Shown here: positions 11,276 through 24,190 of the stretch, piece after piece
Numbering within the stretch: the stretch's first letter is position 1
Layout of the letters: each line of letters begins with the position of its first letter
Assembly: GCA_964016885.1 (NCBI GenBank)
Contig: OZ024744.1
Span: forward strand, 28,344,108 to 28,408,107
Direction of reading: 5' to 3'
Length of the DNA: 64,000 bases
Source of the DNA: Eledone cirrhosa
Lineage: Eukaryota > Mollusca > Cephalopoda > Octopoda > Eledonidae
The notes under the pieces: generated by a model
The model's database searches: none
Told to the model about the DNA's origin: nothing
What the model saw: the letters and a program-made list of their open reading frames with translations, nothing else
Program-made: the position numbers and the translations under genes

Positions 11276-13017
11276 CTGTTAGTGTCACTATTGCTTTTGT
11301 TGTTGTCGCTCTTATCACTCTTATTGTCATTGTTGTTGTTGTTCTCGCTGCTATCCCTGTTATTGTTACTCTTGTTGTTGTTCTCGCTGTTATCACAGTT
11401 ATTGTCACTGTTGTTTTGTTGTTCTCGCTGTTATCATTGTTATTGTCACTGTTGTTGTTGTTGTCGCTGTTATATCTGTTATTGTCACTGTTGTTGTTGT
11501 TGCTGTCTCTGTTATCACTGTTATTGTCATTGTTGTTGTTGTTGTACTCGCTGTTATCACTGTTATTGTCACTGTTGTTGTCGATGTTATCACTGTTATT
11601 TTCCTTGTTGTTTTTGTTGTCACTGTTATAACTGTTATTGTCATTGTTGTTGTTGTTGTCGCTGTTATCACTGTTATTGTCATTGTTGTTGTTGTTGTTG
11701 TCGCTGTTATCACTGTTATTGTCACTGTTGTTGTTGTTGTCCCTGTTATCACTGTTATTGTCACTGTTGTCGTTGTTGTTGTCACTGTTATTTATAAATG
11801 TTATTGTCACTGTTGTTGTTGTCGCTGTTATAACTGTTATTGTCACTGTTGTTGTTGTCGCTGTTATAACTGTTATTGTCACTGTTTTTATTGTTGTCGC
11901 TGTTATAACTGTTATTGTCACTGTTGTTGTTGTTGTCGCTGTTATCACTGTTATTGTCACTGTTGTTGTTGTTGTCTCTGTTATCACTGTTATTGTCATT
12001 GTTGTTATTGTTGTTGTCGCTGTTATAACTGTTATTGTCATTGTTGTTGTTGTCGCTGTTATAACTGTTATTGACACTGTTGTCGTTGTCCCTGTTATAA
12101 CTGTTACTGTCACTGTTGTTGTTGTCGCTGTTATCACTGTTATTGTCACTGTTGTTGTCGCCGTTATCACTGTTATTGTCATTGTTGTTGTTGTCGCTGT
12201 TATAACTGTTATTGTAATTGTTGTTGTTGTTGTCGCTGTTATCACTGTTATTGTCATTGTTGTTGTCGCTGTTATCACTGTTATTGTCACTGTTGTTGTT
12301 TTTGTCGCTGTTATCACTGTTATTGTCACTGTTGTTGTCACTGTTATAAATGTTATTGTCACTGTTGTTGTTGTCGCTGTTATAACTGTTATTGTCACTG
12401 TCGTTTTTGTTCTCGCTCTTATCACTGTTATTGTCACTGTTGTTGTCGTCGCTGTTATAACTGTTATTGTCATTGTTGTTGTTGTCGCTGTTATAACTGT
12501 TATTGTCACTGTTGTTGTCGCTGTTATTGTCACTATTGTTGTTTTGTTGTTGTTGTTGTTGTTGTTGTTGTCGCTGTTATCACTGTTATTGTTCTGTTGT
12601 TGTTGTTGTCGCTGTTATAACTGTTATTGCCATTGTTGTTGTTGTTGTCTCTGTTATCACTGTTATTGTCACTATTGTTGTTGTCGCTCTTATAACTTTT
12701 ATTGTTATTGGTGTTGTTGTTGTCGCTGTTATGACTGTTATTGTCACTGTGGTTGTTGTTTTTCTCGCTGTTATAACAGTTATTGTCACTGTTGTTGTTG
12801 TTGTTGTCGCTGTCATAACTGTTATTGTCACTGTTGTTGTTGTTCTTGTCGCTGTTATAACTGTTATTGTCACTGTTGTTGTTGTAGCTTTTATCACTGT
12901 TATTGACACTGTTGTTATTGTTGTCGCTGTTATAACTGTTATTGTCACTGTTGTTGTTGTTGTCGCTGTTATTGTCACTGTTGTTGTTTTGTTGTTGTTG
13001 TTGTTGTCGCTGTTATA
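11276..13017 (+). repeat. 1.74 kb inserted duplicate of S2 tail plus S3 head
   Basis: From 11,282 the sequence returns to a point inside S2 and matches 4,758-6,494 at offset 6,524. It shares the GTCGTCGCT variant near 5,920 and 12,437, and it lacks the 39-bp unit present near 10,612. The join near 11,278-11,287 reads GTTAGTGTCAC where both parents read GTTATTG, so the breakpoint carries a private base change. Confidence 0.82.
11790..11799. repeat. Palindrome ATTTATAAAT in the inserted block
   Basis: It lies in the 1.74-kb inserted S2 fragment and matches 5,266 at offset 6,524. Confidence 0.9.
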
Positions 13018-14371
13018 ACTGTTATTGCCATTGTTGTTGTTGTTGTTGTCTCTGTTATCACTGTTATTGTCATTGTTGTTGTTGTCGCTGTTATCACTGT
13101 TAATGTCATTGTTGTTGTTGTTTTTGTCGCTGTTATTACTGTTATTGTCACTGTGGTTGTTGTTGTTCTCGCTGTTATCACAGTTATTGTCACTGTTGTT
13201 GTTGTTGTTGTCGCTGTTATAACTGTTATTGTCACTGTTGTTGTTGTTCTTGTCGCTGTTATAACTGTTATTGTCACTGTTGTTGTTGTTGTAGCTTTTA
13301 TCACTGTTATTGTCACTGTTGTTATTGTTGTCGCTGTTATAACTGTTATTGTCACTGTTGTTGTTGTTGTCGCTGTTATTGCCACTGTTGTTGTTTTGTT
13401 GTTGGTGTTGTTGTCGCTGTTATAACTGTTATTGCCATTGTTGTTGTTGTTGTTGTCTCTGTTATGACTGTTATTGTCATTGTTGTTGTTGTCGCTGTTA
13501 TAACTTTTTTGTTATTGGTGTTGTTGTTGTCGCTGTTATGACTGTCATTGCCATTGTTGTTGTAGTCGCTGTTATCACTGTTAATGTCATTGTTGTTGTT
13601 GTTTTTGTCGCTGTTATTACTGTTATTGTCACTGTGGTTGTTGTTGTTCTCGCTGTTATCACAGTTATTGTCACTGTTGTTGTTGTTGTCGCTGTTATAA
13701 CTGTTATTGTCACTGTTGTTGTTGTTCTTGTCGCTGTTATAACTGTTATTGTCACTGTTGTTGTTGTAGCTTTTATCACTGTTATTGACACTGTTGTTAT
13801 TGTTGTCGCTGTTATAACTGTTATTGTCACTGTTGTTGTTGTGGTTCTCGCTGTTATAACTGTTATTGTGACTGTTGTTGTTGTTGTCGCTGTTATAACT
13901 GTTATTGTCATTGTTGTTGTTGTTGTCGCTGTTATCACTGTTATTGACACTGTCGTTGTTGTTGTTCTCGCTGTTATCTCTGTTATTGTCACTGTTGTTG
14001 TTGTTGTCGCTGTTATAACTGTTATTGTCACTGTTGTTGTTGTTGTCGCTATTATATCTGTTATTGTCACTGATGTTGTTGTTGCTGTCTCTGTTATCAC
14101 TGTTATTGTCATTGTTGTTGTTGTTGTTGTACTCGCTGTTATCACTGTTTTTGTCACTGTTGTTGTCGATGTTATCACTGTTATTTTCATTGTTGTTTTT
14201 GTTGTCACTGTTATAACTGTTATTGTCATTGTTGTTGTTGTTGTCGCTGTTATCACTGTTATTGTCATTGTTGTTGTTGTTGTCCCTGTTATCACTGTTA
14301 TTGTCACTGTTGTTGTTGTTGTCTCTGTTATCACTGTTATTGTCACTGTTGTCGTTGTTGTTGTCACTGTT

Positions 14372-14381
14372 ATTTATAAAT
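14372..14381. repeat. Palindrome ATTTATAAAT in S1
   Basis: Position +874 in S1 of copy 3. Confidence 0.9.
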
Positions 14382-16537
14382 GTTATTGTCACTGTTGTTG
14401 TTGTCGCTGTTATAACTGTTATTGTCACTGTTGTTGTCGCTGTTATAACTGTTATTGTCACTGTTTTTGTTGTTGTCGCTGTTATAACTGTTATTGTCAC
14501 TGTTGTTGTTGTTGTTGTCGCTGTTATCACTGTTATTGTCACTGTTGTTGTCATTGTCTCTGTTATCACTGTTATTGTCATTGTTGTTATTGTTGTTGTC
14601 GCTGTTATAACTGTTATTGTCATTGTTGTTGTTGTCGCTGTTATAACTGTTATTGTCACTGCTGTCGTTGTCCCTGTTATAACTGTTACTGTCACTTTTG
14701 TTGTTGTTGCTGTTATCACTGTTATTGTCACTGTTGTTGTCGCCGTTATCACTGTTATTGTCATTGTTGTTGTTGTCGCTGTTATAACTGTTATTGTCAT
14801 TGTTGTTGTTGTTGTTGTCGCTGTTATCACTGTTATTGTCATTGTTGTTGTCGCTGTTATCACTGTCATTGTCACTGTTGTTGTTGTTGTCGCTGTTATC
14901 ACTGTTATTGTCACTGTTGTTGTCACTGTTATAAATGTTATTGTCACTGTTGTTGTTGTCGCTGTTATAACTGTTATTGTCACTGTTGTCGTTGTTGTCG
15001 CTGTTATAACTGTTATTGTCACTGTCGTTTTTGTTCTCGCTCTTATCACTGTTATTGTCACTGTTGTTGTCGCTGTTATAACTGTTATTTTCATTGTTGT
15101 TGTTGTCGCTGTTATAACTGTTATTGTCACTGTTGTTGTCGCTGTTATTGTCACTGTTGTTGTTTTGTTGTTGTTGTTGTTGTTGTTGTCGCTGTTATCA
15201 CTGTTATTGTTCTGTTGTTGATGTCGCTGTTATAACTGTTATTGCCATTGTTGTTGTTGTTGTTGTCTCTGTTATCACTGTTATTGTCACTATTGTTGTT
15301 GTCGCTGTTATAACTTTTTTGTTATTGGTGTTGTTGTTGTCGCTGTTATGACTGTTATTGTCATTGTTGTTGTAGTCGCTGTTATCACTGTTAATGTCAT
15401 TGTTGTTGTTGTTTTTGTCGCTGTTATTACTGTTATTGTCACTGTGGTTGTTGTTGTTCTCGCTGTTATCACAGTTATTGTCACTGTTGTTGTTGTTGTT
15501 GTCGCTGTTATAACTGTTATTGTCACTGTTGTTGTTGTTCTTGTCGCTGTTATAACTGTTACTGTCACTGTTGTTGTTGTAGCTTTTATCACTGTTATTG
15601 ACACTGTTGTTATTGTTGTCGCTGTTATAACTGTTATTGTCACTATTGTTGTTGTGGTTCTCGCTGTTATAACTGTTATTGTGACTGTTGTTGTTGTTGT
15701 TGTCGCTGTTATAACTGTTATTGTCATTGTTGTTGTTGTCGCAGTTATCACTGTTATTGACACTGTCGTTGTTGTTGTTGTCGCTGTTATCACTGTTATT
15801 GTCACTGTTGTTGTTGTCGCTGTTATAACTGTTATTGTCACTGTTGTTGTTGCTGTTGTCGCTGTCATAACTCTTATTGTCACTGTTGTTGTTGTTGTTG
15901 TTGTCGTTGTTATCACTGTTATTGTCATTATTGTTGTTGGCGCTGTTATCACTGTTATTGTCATTGTTGTTGTTGTCGCTGTTATCACTGTTATTGTCCC
16001 TCTTGTTGTTGTCGCTGTTATAACTGTTATTGTCACTATTGCTTTTGTTGTTGTCGCTCTTATCACTCTTATTGTCATTGTTGTTGTTGTTCTCGCTGCT
16101 ATCCCTGTTATTGTTACTCTTGTTGTTGTTCTCGCTGTTATCACAGTTATTGTCACTGTTGTTTTGTTGTTCTCGCTGTTATCATTGTTATTGTCACTGT
16201 TGTTGTTGTTGTCGCTGTTATATCTGTTATTGTCACTGTTGTTGTTGTTGCTGTCTCTGTTATCACTGTTATTGTCATTGTTGTTGTTGTTGTACTCGCT
16301 GTTATCACTGTTATTGTCACTGTTGTTGTCGATGTTATCACTGTTATTTTCCTTGTTGTTTTTGTTGTCACTGTTATAACTGTTATTGTCATTGTTGTTG
16401 TTGTTGTCGCTGTTATCACTGTTATTGTCATTGTTGTTGTTGTTGTTGTCGCTGTTATCACTGTTATTGTCACTGTTGTTGTTGTTGTCCCTGTTATCAC
16501 TGTTATTGTCACTGTTGTCGTTGTTGTTGTCACTGTT

Positions 16538-16547
16538 ATTTATAAAT
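16538..16547. repeat. Palindrome ATTTATAAAT in S2
   Basis: Position +1,230 in S2 of copy 3. Confidence 0.9.
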
Positions 16548-19155
16548 GTTATTGTCACTGTTGTCGTTGTCGCTGTTATAACTGTTATTGTCACTGTTGT
16601 TGTTGTCGCTGTTATAACTGTTATTGTCACTGTTTTTATTGTTGTCGCTGTTATAACTGTTATTGTCACTGTTGTTGTTGTTGTCGCTGTTATCACTGTT
16701 ATTGTCACTGTTGTTGTTGTTGTCTCTGTTATCACTGTTATTGTCATTGTTGTTATTGTTGTTGTCGCTGTTATAACTGTTATTGTCATTGTTGTTGTTG
16801 TCGCTGTTATAACTGTTATTGACACTGTTGTCGTTGTCCCTGTTATAACTGTTACTGTCACTGTTGTTGTTGTCGCTGTTATCACTGTTATTGTCACTGT
16901 TGTTGTCGCCGTTATCACTGTTATTGTCATTGTTGTTGTTGTCGCTGTTATAACTGTTATTGTAATTGTTGTTGTTGTTGTCGCTGTTATCACTGTTATT
17001 GTCATTGTTGTTGTCGCTGTTATCACTGTTATTGTCACTGTTGTTGTTTTTGTCGCTGTTATCACTGTTATTGTCACTGTTGTTGTCACTGTTATAAATG
17101 TTATTGTCACTGTTGTTGTTGTCGCTGTTATAACTGTTATTGTCACTGTTGTTGTTGTTGTCGCTGTTATAACTGTTATTGTCACTGTCGTTTTTGTTCT
17201 CGCTCTTATCACTGTTATTGTCACTGTTGTTGTTGTCGCTGTTATAACTGTTATTGTCATTGTTGTTGTTGTCGCTGTTATAACTGTTATTGTCACTGTT
17301 GTTGTCGCTGTTATTGTCACTATTGTTGTTTTGTTGTTGTTGTTGTTGTTGTTGTTGTCGCTGTTATCACTGTTATTGTTCTGTTGTTGTTGTTGTCGCT
17401 GTTATAACTGTTATTGCCATTGTTGTTGTTGTTGTCTCTGTTATCACTGTTATTGTCACTATTGTTGTTGTCGCTCTTATAACTTTTATTGTTATTGGTG
17501 TTGTTGTTGTCGCTGTTATGACTGTTATTGTCACTGTGGTTGTTGTTTTTCTCGCTGTTATAACAGTTATTGTCACTGTTGTTGTTGTTGTTGTCGCTGT
17601 CATAACTGTTATTGTCACTGTTGTTGTTGTTCTTGTCGCTGTTATAACTGTTATTGTCACTGTTGTTGTTGTAGCTTTTATCACTGTTATTGACACTGTT
17701 GTTATTGTTGTCGCTGTTATAACTGTTATTGTCACTGTTGTTGTTGTTGTCGCTGTTATTGTCACTGTTGTTGTTTTGTTGTTGTTGTTGTTGTCGCTGT
17801 TATAACTGTTATTGCCATTGTTGTTGTTGTTGTTGTCTCTGTTATCACTGTTATTGTCATTGTTGTTGTTGTCGCTGTTATCACTGTTAATGTCATTGTT
17901 GTTGTTGTTTTTGTCGCTGTTATTACTGTTATTGTCACTGTGGTTGTTGTTGTTCTCGCTGTTATCACAGTTATTGTCACTGTTGTTGTTGTTGTTGTCG
18001 CTGTTATAACTGTTATTGTCACTGTTGTTGTTGTTCTTGTCGCTGTTATAACTGTTATTGTCACTGTTGTTGTTGTTGTAGCTTTTATCACTGTTATTGT
18101 CACTGTTGTTATTGTTGTCGCTGTTATAACTGTTATTGTCACTGTTGTTGTTGTCGCTGTTATTGCCACTGTTGTTGTTTTGTTGTTGGTGTTGTTGTCG
18201 CTGTTATAACTGTTATTGCCATTGTTGTTGTTGTTGTTGTCTCTGTTATGACTGTTATTGTCATTGTTGTTGTTGTCGCTGTTATAACTTTTTTGTTATT
18301 GGTGTTGTTGTTGTCGCTGTTATGACTGTCATTGCCATTGTTGTTGTAGTCGCTGTTATCACTGTTAATGTCATTGTTGTTGTTGTTTTTGTCGCTGTTA
18401 TTACTGTTATTGTCACTGTGGTTGTTGTTGTTCTCGCTGTTATCACAGTTATTGTCACTGTTGTTGTTGTTGTCGCTGTTATAACTGTTATTGTCACTGT
18501 TGTTGTTGTTCTTGTCGCTGTTATAACTGTTATTGTCACTGTTGTTGTTGTAGCTTTTATCACTGTTATTGACACTGTTGTTATTGTTGTCGCTGTTATA
18601 ACTGTTATTGTCACTGTTGTTGTTGTGGTTCTCGCTGTTATAACTGTTATTGTGACTGTTGTTGTTGTTGTCGCTGTTATAACTGTTATTGTCATTGTTG
18701 TTGTTGTTGTCGCTGTTATCACTGTTATTGACACTGTCGTTGTTGTTGTTCTCGCTGTTATCTCTGTTATTGTCACTGTTGTTATTGTTGTCGCTGTTAT
18801 AACTGTTATTGTCACTGTTGTTGTTGTTGTCGCTATTATATCTGTTATTGTCACTGATGTTGTTGTTGCTGTCTCTGTTATCACTGTTATTGTCATTGTT
18901 GTTGTTGTTGTTGTACTCGCTGTTATCACTGTTTTTGTCACTGTTGTTGTCGATGTTATCACTGTTATTTTCATTGTTGTTTTTGTTGTCACTGTTATAA
19001 CTGTTATTGTCATTGTTGTTGTTGTTGTCGCTGTTATCACTGTTATTGTCATTGTTGTTGTTGTTGTCCCTGTTATCACTGTTATTGTCACTGTTGTTGT
19101 TGTTGTCTCTGTTATCACTGTTATTGTCACTGTTGTCGTTGTTGTTGTCACTGTT

Positions 19156-19165
19156 ATTTATAAAT
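19156..19165. repeat. Palindrome ATTTATAAAT in S1
   Basis: Position +874 in S1 of copy 4. Confidence 0.9.
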
Positions 19166-21318
19166 GTTATTGTCACTGTTGTTGTTGTCGCTGTTATAAC
19201 TGTTATTTTCACTGTTGTTGTGGCTGTTATAACTGTTATTGTCACTGTTTTTGTTGTTGTCGCTGTTATAACTGTTATTGTCACTGTTGTTGTTGTTGTT
19301 GTCGCTGTTATCACTGTTATTGTCACTGTTGTTGTCATTGTCTCTGTTATCACTGTTATTGTCATTGTTGTTATTGTTGTTGTCGCTGTTATAACTGTTA
19401 TTGTCATTGTTGTTGTTGTCGCTGTTATAACTGTTATTGTCACTGCTGTCGTTGTCCCTGTTATAACTGTTACTGTCACTTTTGTTGTTGTTGCTGTTAT
19501 CACTGTTATTGTCACTGTTGTTGTCGCCGTTATCACTGTTATTGTCATTGTTGTTGTTGTCGCTGTTATAACTGTTATTGTCATTGTTGTTGTTGTTGTT
19601 GTCGCTGTTATCACTGTTATTGTCATTGTTGTTGTCGCTGTTATCACTGTCATTGTCACTGTTGTTGTTGTTGTCGCTGTTATCACTGTTATTGTCACTG
19701 TTGTTGTCACTGTTATAAATGTTATTGTCACTGTTGTTGTTGTCGCTGTTATAACTGTTATTGTCACTGTTGTCGTTGTTGTCGCTGTTATAACTGTTAT
19801 TGTCACTGTCGTTTTTGTTCTCGCTCTTATCACTGTTATTGTCACTGTTGTTGTCGCTGTTATAACTGTTATTTTCATTGTTGTTGTTGTCGCTGTTATA
19901 ACTGTTATTGTCACTGTTGTTGTCGCTGTTATTGTCACTGTTGTTGTTTTGTTGTTGTTGTTGTTGTTGTTGTCGCTGTTATCACTGTTATTGTTCTGTT
20001 GTTGATGTCGCTGTTATAACTGTTATTGCCATTGTTGTTGTTGTTGTTGTCTCTGTTATCACTGTTATTGTCACTATTGTTGTTGTCGCTGTTATAACTT
20101 TTTTGTTATTGGTGTTGTTGTTGTCGCTGTTATGACTGTTATTGTCATTGTTGTTGTAGTCGCTGTTATCACTGTTAATGTCATTGTTGTTGTTGTTTTT
20201 GTCGCTGTTATTACTGTTATTGTCACTGTGGTTGTTGTTGTTCTCGCTGTTATCACAGTTATTGTCACTGTTGTTGTTGTTGTTGTCGCTGTTATAACTG
20301 TTATTGTCACTGTTGTTGTTGTTCTTGTCGCTGTTATAACTGTTACTGTCACTGTTGTTGTTGTAGCTTTTATCACTGTTATTGACACTGTTGTTATTGT
20401 TGTCGCTGTTATAACTGTTATTGTCACTATTGTTGTTGTGGTTCTCGCTGTTATAACTGTTATTGTGACTGTTGTTGTTGTTGTTGTCGCTGTTATAACT
20501 GTTATTGTCATTGTTGTTGTTGTCGCAGTTATCACTGTTATTGACACTGTCGTTGTTGTTGTTGTCGCTGTTATCACTGTTATTGTCACTGTTGTTGTTG
20601 TCGCTGTTATAACTGTTATTGTCACTGTTGTTGTTGCTGTTGTCGCTGTCATAACTCTTATTGTCACTGTTGTTGTTGTTGTTGTTGTCGTTGTTATCAC
20701 TGTTATTGTCATTATTGTTGTTGGCGCTGTTATCACTGTTATTGTCATTGTTGTTGTTGTCGCTGTTATCACTGTTATTGTCCCTCTTGTTGTTGTCGCT
20801 GTTATAACTGTTATTGTCACTATTGCTTTTGTTGTTGTCGCTCTTATCACTCTTATTGTCATTGTTGTTGTTCTCGCTGCTATCCCTGTTATTGTTACTC
20901 TTGTTGTTGTTCTCGCTGTTATCACAGTTATTGTCACTGTTGTTTTGTTGTTCTCGCTGTTATCATTGTTATTGTCACTGTTGTTGTTGTTGTCGCTGTT
21001 ATATCTGTTATTGTCACTGTTGTTGTTGTTGCTGTCTCTGTTATCACTGTTATTGTCATTGTTGTTGTTGTTGTACTCGCTGTTATCACTGTTATTGTCA
21101 CTGTTGTTGTCGATGTTATCACTGTTATTTTCCTTGTTGTTTTTGTTGTCACTGTTATAACTGTTATTGTCATTGTTGTTGTTGTTGTCGCTGTTATCAC
21201 TGTTATTGTCATTGTTGTTGTTGTTGTTGTCGCTGTTATCACTGTTATTGTCACTGTTGTTGTTGTTGTCCCTGTTATCACTGTTATTGTCACTGTTGTC
21301 GTTGTTGTTGTCACTGTT

Positions 21319-21328
21319 ATTTATAAAT
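21319..21328. repeat. Palindrome ATTTATAAAT in S2
   Basis: Position +1,227 in S2 of copy 4, three bases earlier because of the GTT loss near 20,870. Confidence 0.9.
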
Positions 21329-23060
21329 GTTATTGTCACTGTTGTTGTTGTCGCTGTTATAACTGTTATTGTCACTGTTGTTGTTGTCGCTGTTATAACT
21401 GTTATTGTCACTGTTTTTATTGTTGTCGCTGTTATAACTGTTATTGTCACTGTTGTTGTTGTTGTCGCTGTTATCACTGTTATTGTCACTGTTGTTGTTG
21501 TTGTCTCTGTTATCACTGTTATTGTCATTGTTGTTATTGTTGTTGTCGCTGTTATAACTGTTATTGTCATTGTTGTTGTTGTCGCTGTTATAACTGTTAT
21601 TGACACTGTTGTCGTTGTCCCTGTTATAACTGTTACTGTCACTGTTGTTGTTGTCGCTGTTATCACTGTTATTGTCACTGTTGTTGTCGCCGTTATCACT
21701 GTTATTGTCATTGTTGTTGTTGTCGCTGTTATAACTGTTATTGTAATTGTTGTTGTTGTTGTCGCTGTTATCACTGTTATTGTCATTGTTGTTGTCGCTG
21801 TTATCACTGTTATTGTCACTGTTGTTGTTTTTGTCGCTGTTATCACTGTTATTGTCACTGTTGTTGTCACTGTTATAAATGTTATTGTCACTGTTGTTGT
21901 TGTCGCTGTTATAACTGTTATTGTCACTGTTGTTGTTGTTGTCGCTGTTATAACTGTTATTGTCACTGTCGTTTTTGTTCTCGCTCTTATCACTGTTATT
22001 GTCACTGTTGTTGTTGTCGCTGTTATAACTGTTATTGTCATTGTTGTTGTTGTCGCTGTTATAACTGTTATTGTCACTGTTGTTGTCGCTGTTATTGTCA
22101 CTATTGTTGTTTTGTTGTTGTTGTTGTTGTTGTTGTTGTCGCTGTTATCACTGTTATTGTTCTGTTGTTGTTGTTGTCGCTGTTATTACTGTTATTGCCA
22201 TTGTTGTTGTTGTTGTCTCTGTTATCACTGTTATTGTCACTATTGTTGTTGTCGCTCTTATAACTTTTATTGTTATTGGTGTTGTTGTTGTCGCTGTTAT
22301 GACTGTTATTGTCACTGTGGTTGTTGTTTTTCTCGCTGTTATAACAGTTATTGTCACTGTTGTTGTTGTTGTTGTCGCTGTCATAACTGTTATTGTCACT
22401 GTTGTTGTTGTTCTTGTCGCTGTTATAACTGTTATCGTCACTGTTGTTGTTGTAGCTTTTATCACTGTTATTGACACTGTTGTTATTGTTGTCGCTGTTA
22501 TAACTGTTATTGTCACTGTTGTTGTTGTTGTCGCTGTTATTGTCACTGTTGTTGTTTTGTTGTTGTTGTTGTTGTCGCTGTTATAACTGTTATTGCCATT
22601 GTTGTTGTTGTTGTTGTCTCTGTTATCACTGTTATTGTCATTGTTGTTGTTGTCGCTGTTATCACTGTTAATGTCATTGTTGTTGTTGTTTTTGTCGCTG
22701 TTATTACTGTTATTGTCACTGTGGTTGTTGTTGTTCTCGCTGTTATCACAGTTATTGTCACTGTTGTTGTTGTTGTTGTCGCTGTTATAACTGTTATTGT
22801 CACTGTTGTTGTTGTTCTTGTCGCTGTTATAACTGTTATTGTCACTGTTGTTGTTGTTGTAGCTTTTATCACTGTTATTGTCACTGTTGTTATTGTTGTC
22901 GCTGTTATAACTGTTATTGTCACTGTTGTTGTTGTTGTCGCTGTTATTGCCACTGTTGTTGTTTTGTTGTTGGTGTTGTTGTCGCTGTTATAACTGTTAT
23001 TGCCATTGTTGTTGTTGTTGTTGTCTCTGTTATGACTGTTATTGTCATTGTTGTTGTTGT

Positions 23061-24190
23061 CGCTGTTATCACTGTTAATGTCATTGTTGTTGTTTTTGTC
23101 GCTGTTATTACTGTTATTGTCACTGTGGTTGTTGTTGTTCTCGCTGTTATCACAGTTATTGTCACTGTTGTTGTTGTTGTTGTCGCTGTTATAACTGTTA
23201 TTGTCATTGTTGTTGTTGTTGTCACTGTTATTGTCACTGTTGTTGTTGTTGTTGTCGCTGTTATAACTGGTATTGTCACTGTTATTGTTGTTGTAGCTTT
23301 TATCACTGTTATTGACACTGTTGTTATTGTTGTCGCTGTTATAACTGTTATTGTCACTGTTGTTGTTGTTGTCGCTGTTATTGTCACTGTTGTTGTTTTG
23401 TTGTTGTTGTTGTCGCTGTTATAACTGTTATTGCCATTGTTGTTGTTGTTGTTGTTGTCTCTGTTTTCACTGTTATTGTCACTGTTGTTGTTGTCGCTGT
23501 TATAACTGTTATTGTCATTGTTGTTGTTGTCGCTGTTATCACTGTTATTGTCATTGTTGTTGTTGTTTTTGTCGCTGTTATTACTGTTATTGTCACTGTG
23601 GTTGTTGTTCTCGCTGTTATCACAGTTATTGTCACTGTTGTCGTTGTTGTTGTCGCTGTTATAACTGTTATTGTCACTGTTGTTGTTGTTGCCGCTGTTA
23701 TCACTGTTATTGACACTGTTGTTGTTGTTGTCGCTGTTATCACTGTTATTGTCACTGTTGTTGTTGGCGCTGTTATCGTCACTGTTGTTTTGTTGTTGTC
23801 GTTGTTATCATGCTTATTGTCACTGTTGTTGTTGTCGTTGTTGTTGTTGTTATCACTGTTATTGTCACTGTTGTCTTTGTCGTTGTTGTTGTCGTTGTCA
23901 TCACTGTTATTGTCGCTGTTGTTGTTGTTGTTGTCGCTGTTATTTTCACTGTTGATGTTTTGTTGTTGTTGTTGTCGTCGTTGTCATCATTGTTATTGTC
24001 GCTGTTGTTGTCGTTGTTGTCGTTGTTATCATGGTTATTGTCACTGTTGTTGTTGTTATCACTGTTATAGTCACTGTTGTTGTTGTCGCTGTTATAACTG
24101 TTATTGTCATTGTTGTTGTTGTTGTTGTCATTGTTATCACTGTTATTGTCATTGTTGTTGTTGTCGCTGTTATAACTGTTATTGTCACTG
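23061..24190 (+). repeat. T block, copy in A
   Basis: After copy 4 the array leaves the S pattern. Bases 23,061-23,790 carry GTT-rich units with several phase-shifting GTTTTG motifs (about 23,394 and 23,787). Bases 23,790-24,060 carry units in which GTCGCT is replaced by GTCGTTGTT, with landmarks TATCATGCTTATTG and TATCATGGTTATTG. Counterparts lie near 39.63-40.72 kb, with shorter relatives near 28.2, 31.2, 54.4, 59.8 and 61.8 kb. Confidence 0.75.

Larger units (their letters stand above)
6968..13497 (+). repeat. Higher-order repeat, copy 2, enlarged to 6.53 kb
   Basis: S1 is 6,968-8,777, S2 is 8,778-10,946, a second partial S3/S2 block is 10,947-12,689, and S3 is 12,690-13,497. S1 and S2 match copy 3 at a fixed offset of 6,530. 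The extra block makes this copy about 1.74 kb longer than copies 3 and 4. Confidence 0.88.
13498..18281 (+). repeat. 4.78 kb higher-order repeat, copy 3
   Basis: S1 is 13,498-15,307, S2 is 15,308-17,476 and S3 is 17,477-18,281. This copy has the full three-segment form without insertion. Compared with copy 2, by eye it differs at a few single bases (for example CAAAG at about 8,940 versus CACAG at about 15,470, and CTCGGTG at about 9,643 versus CTCGCTG at about 16,173). Confidence 0.9.
18282..23060 (+). repeat. 4.78 kb higher-order repeat, copy 4
   Basis: S1 is 18,282-20,091, S2 is 20,092-22,257 and S3 runs from 22,258 to about 23,060. It follows copy 3 at offset 4,784, falling to 4,781 after a 3-bp loss near 20,870. 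Private changes include GTTATTACTG at about 22,183, ATCGTC at about 22,434, and GTTGTTGTTG in place of GTTGTCGTTG near 21,337. These mark it as the parent type of the 36.2 kb copy. Confidence 0.88.
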
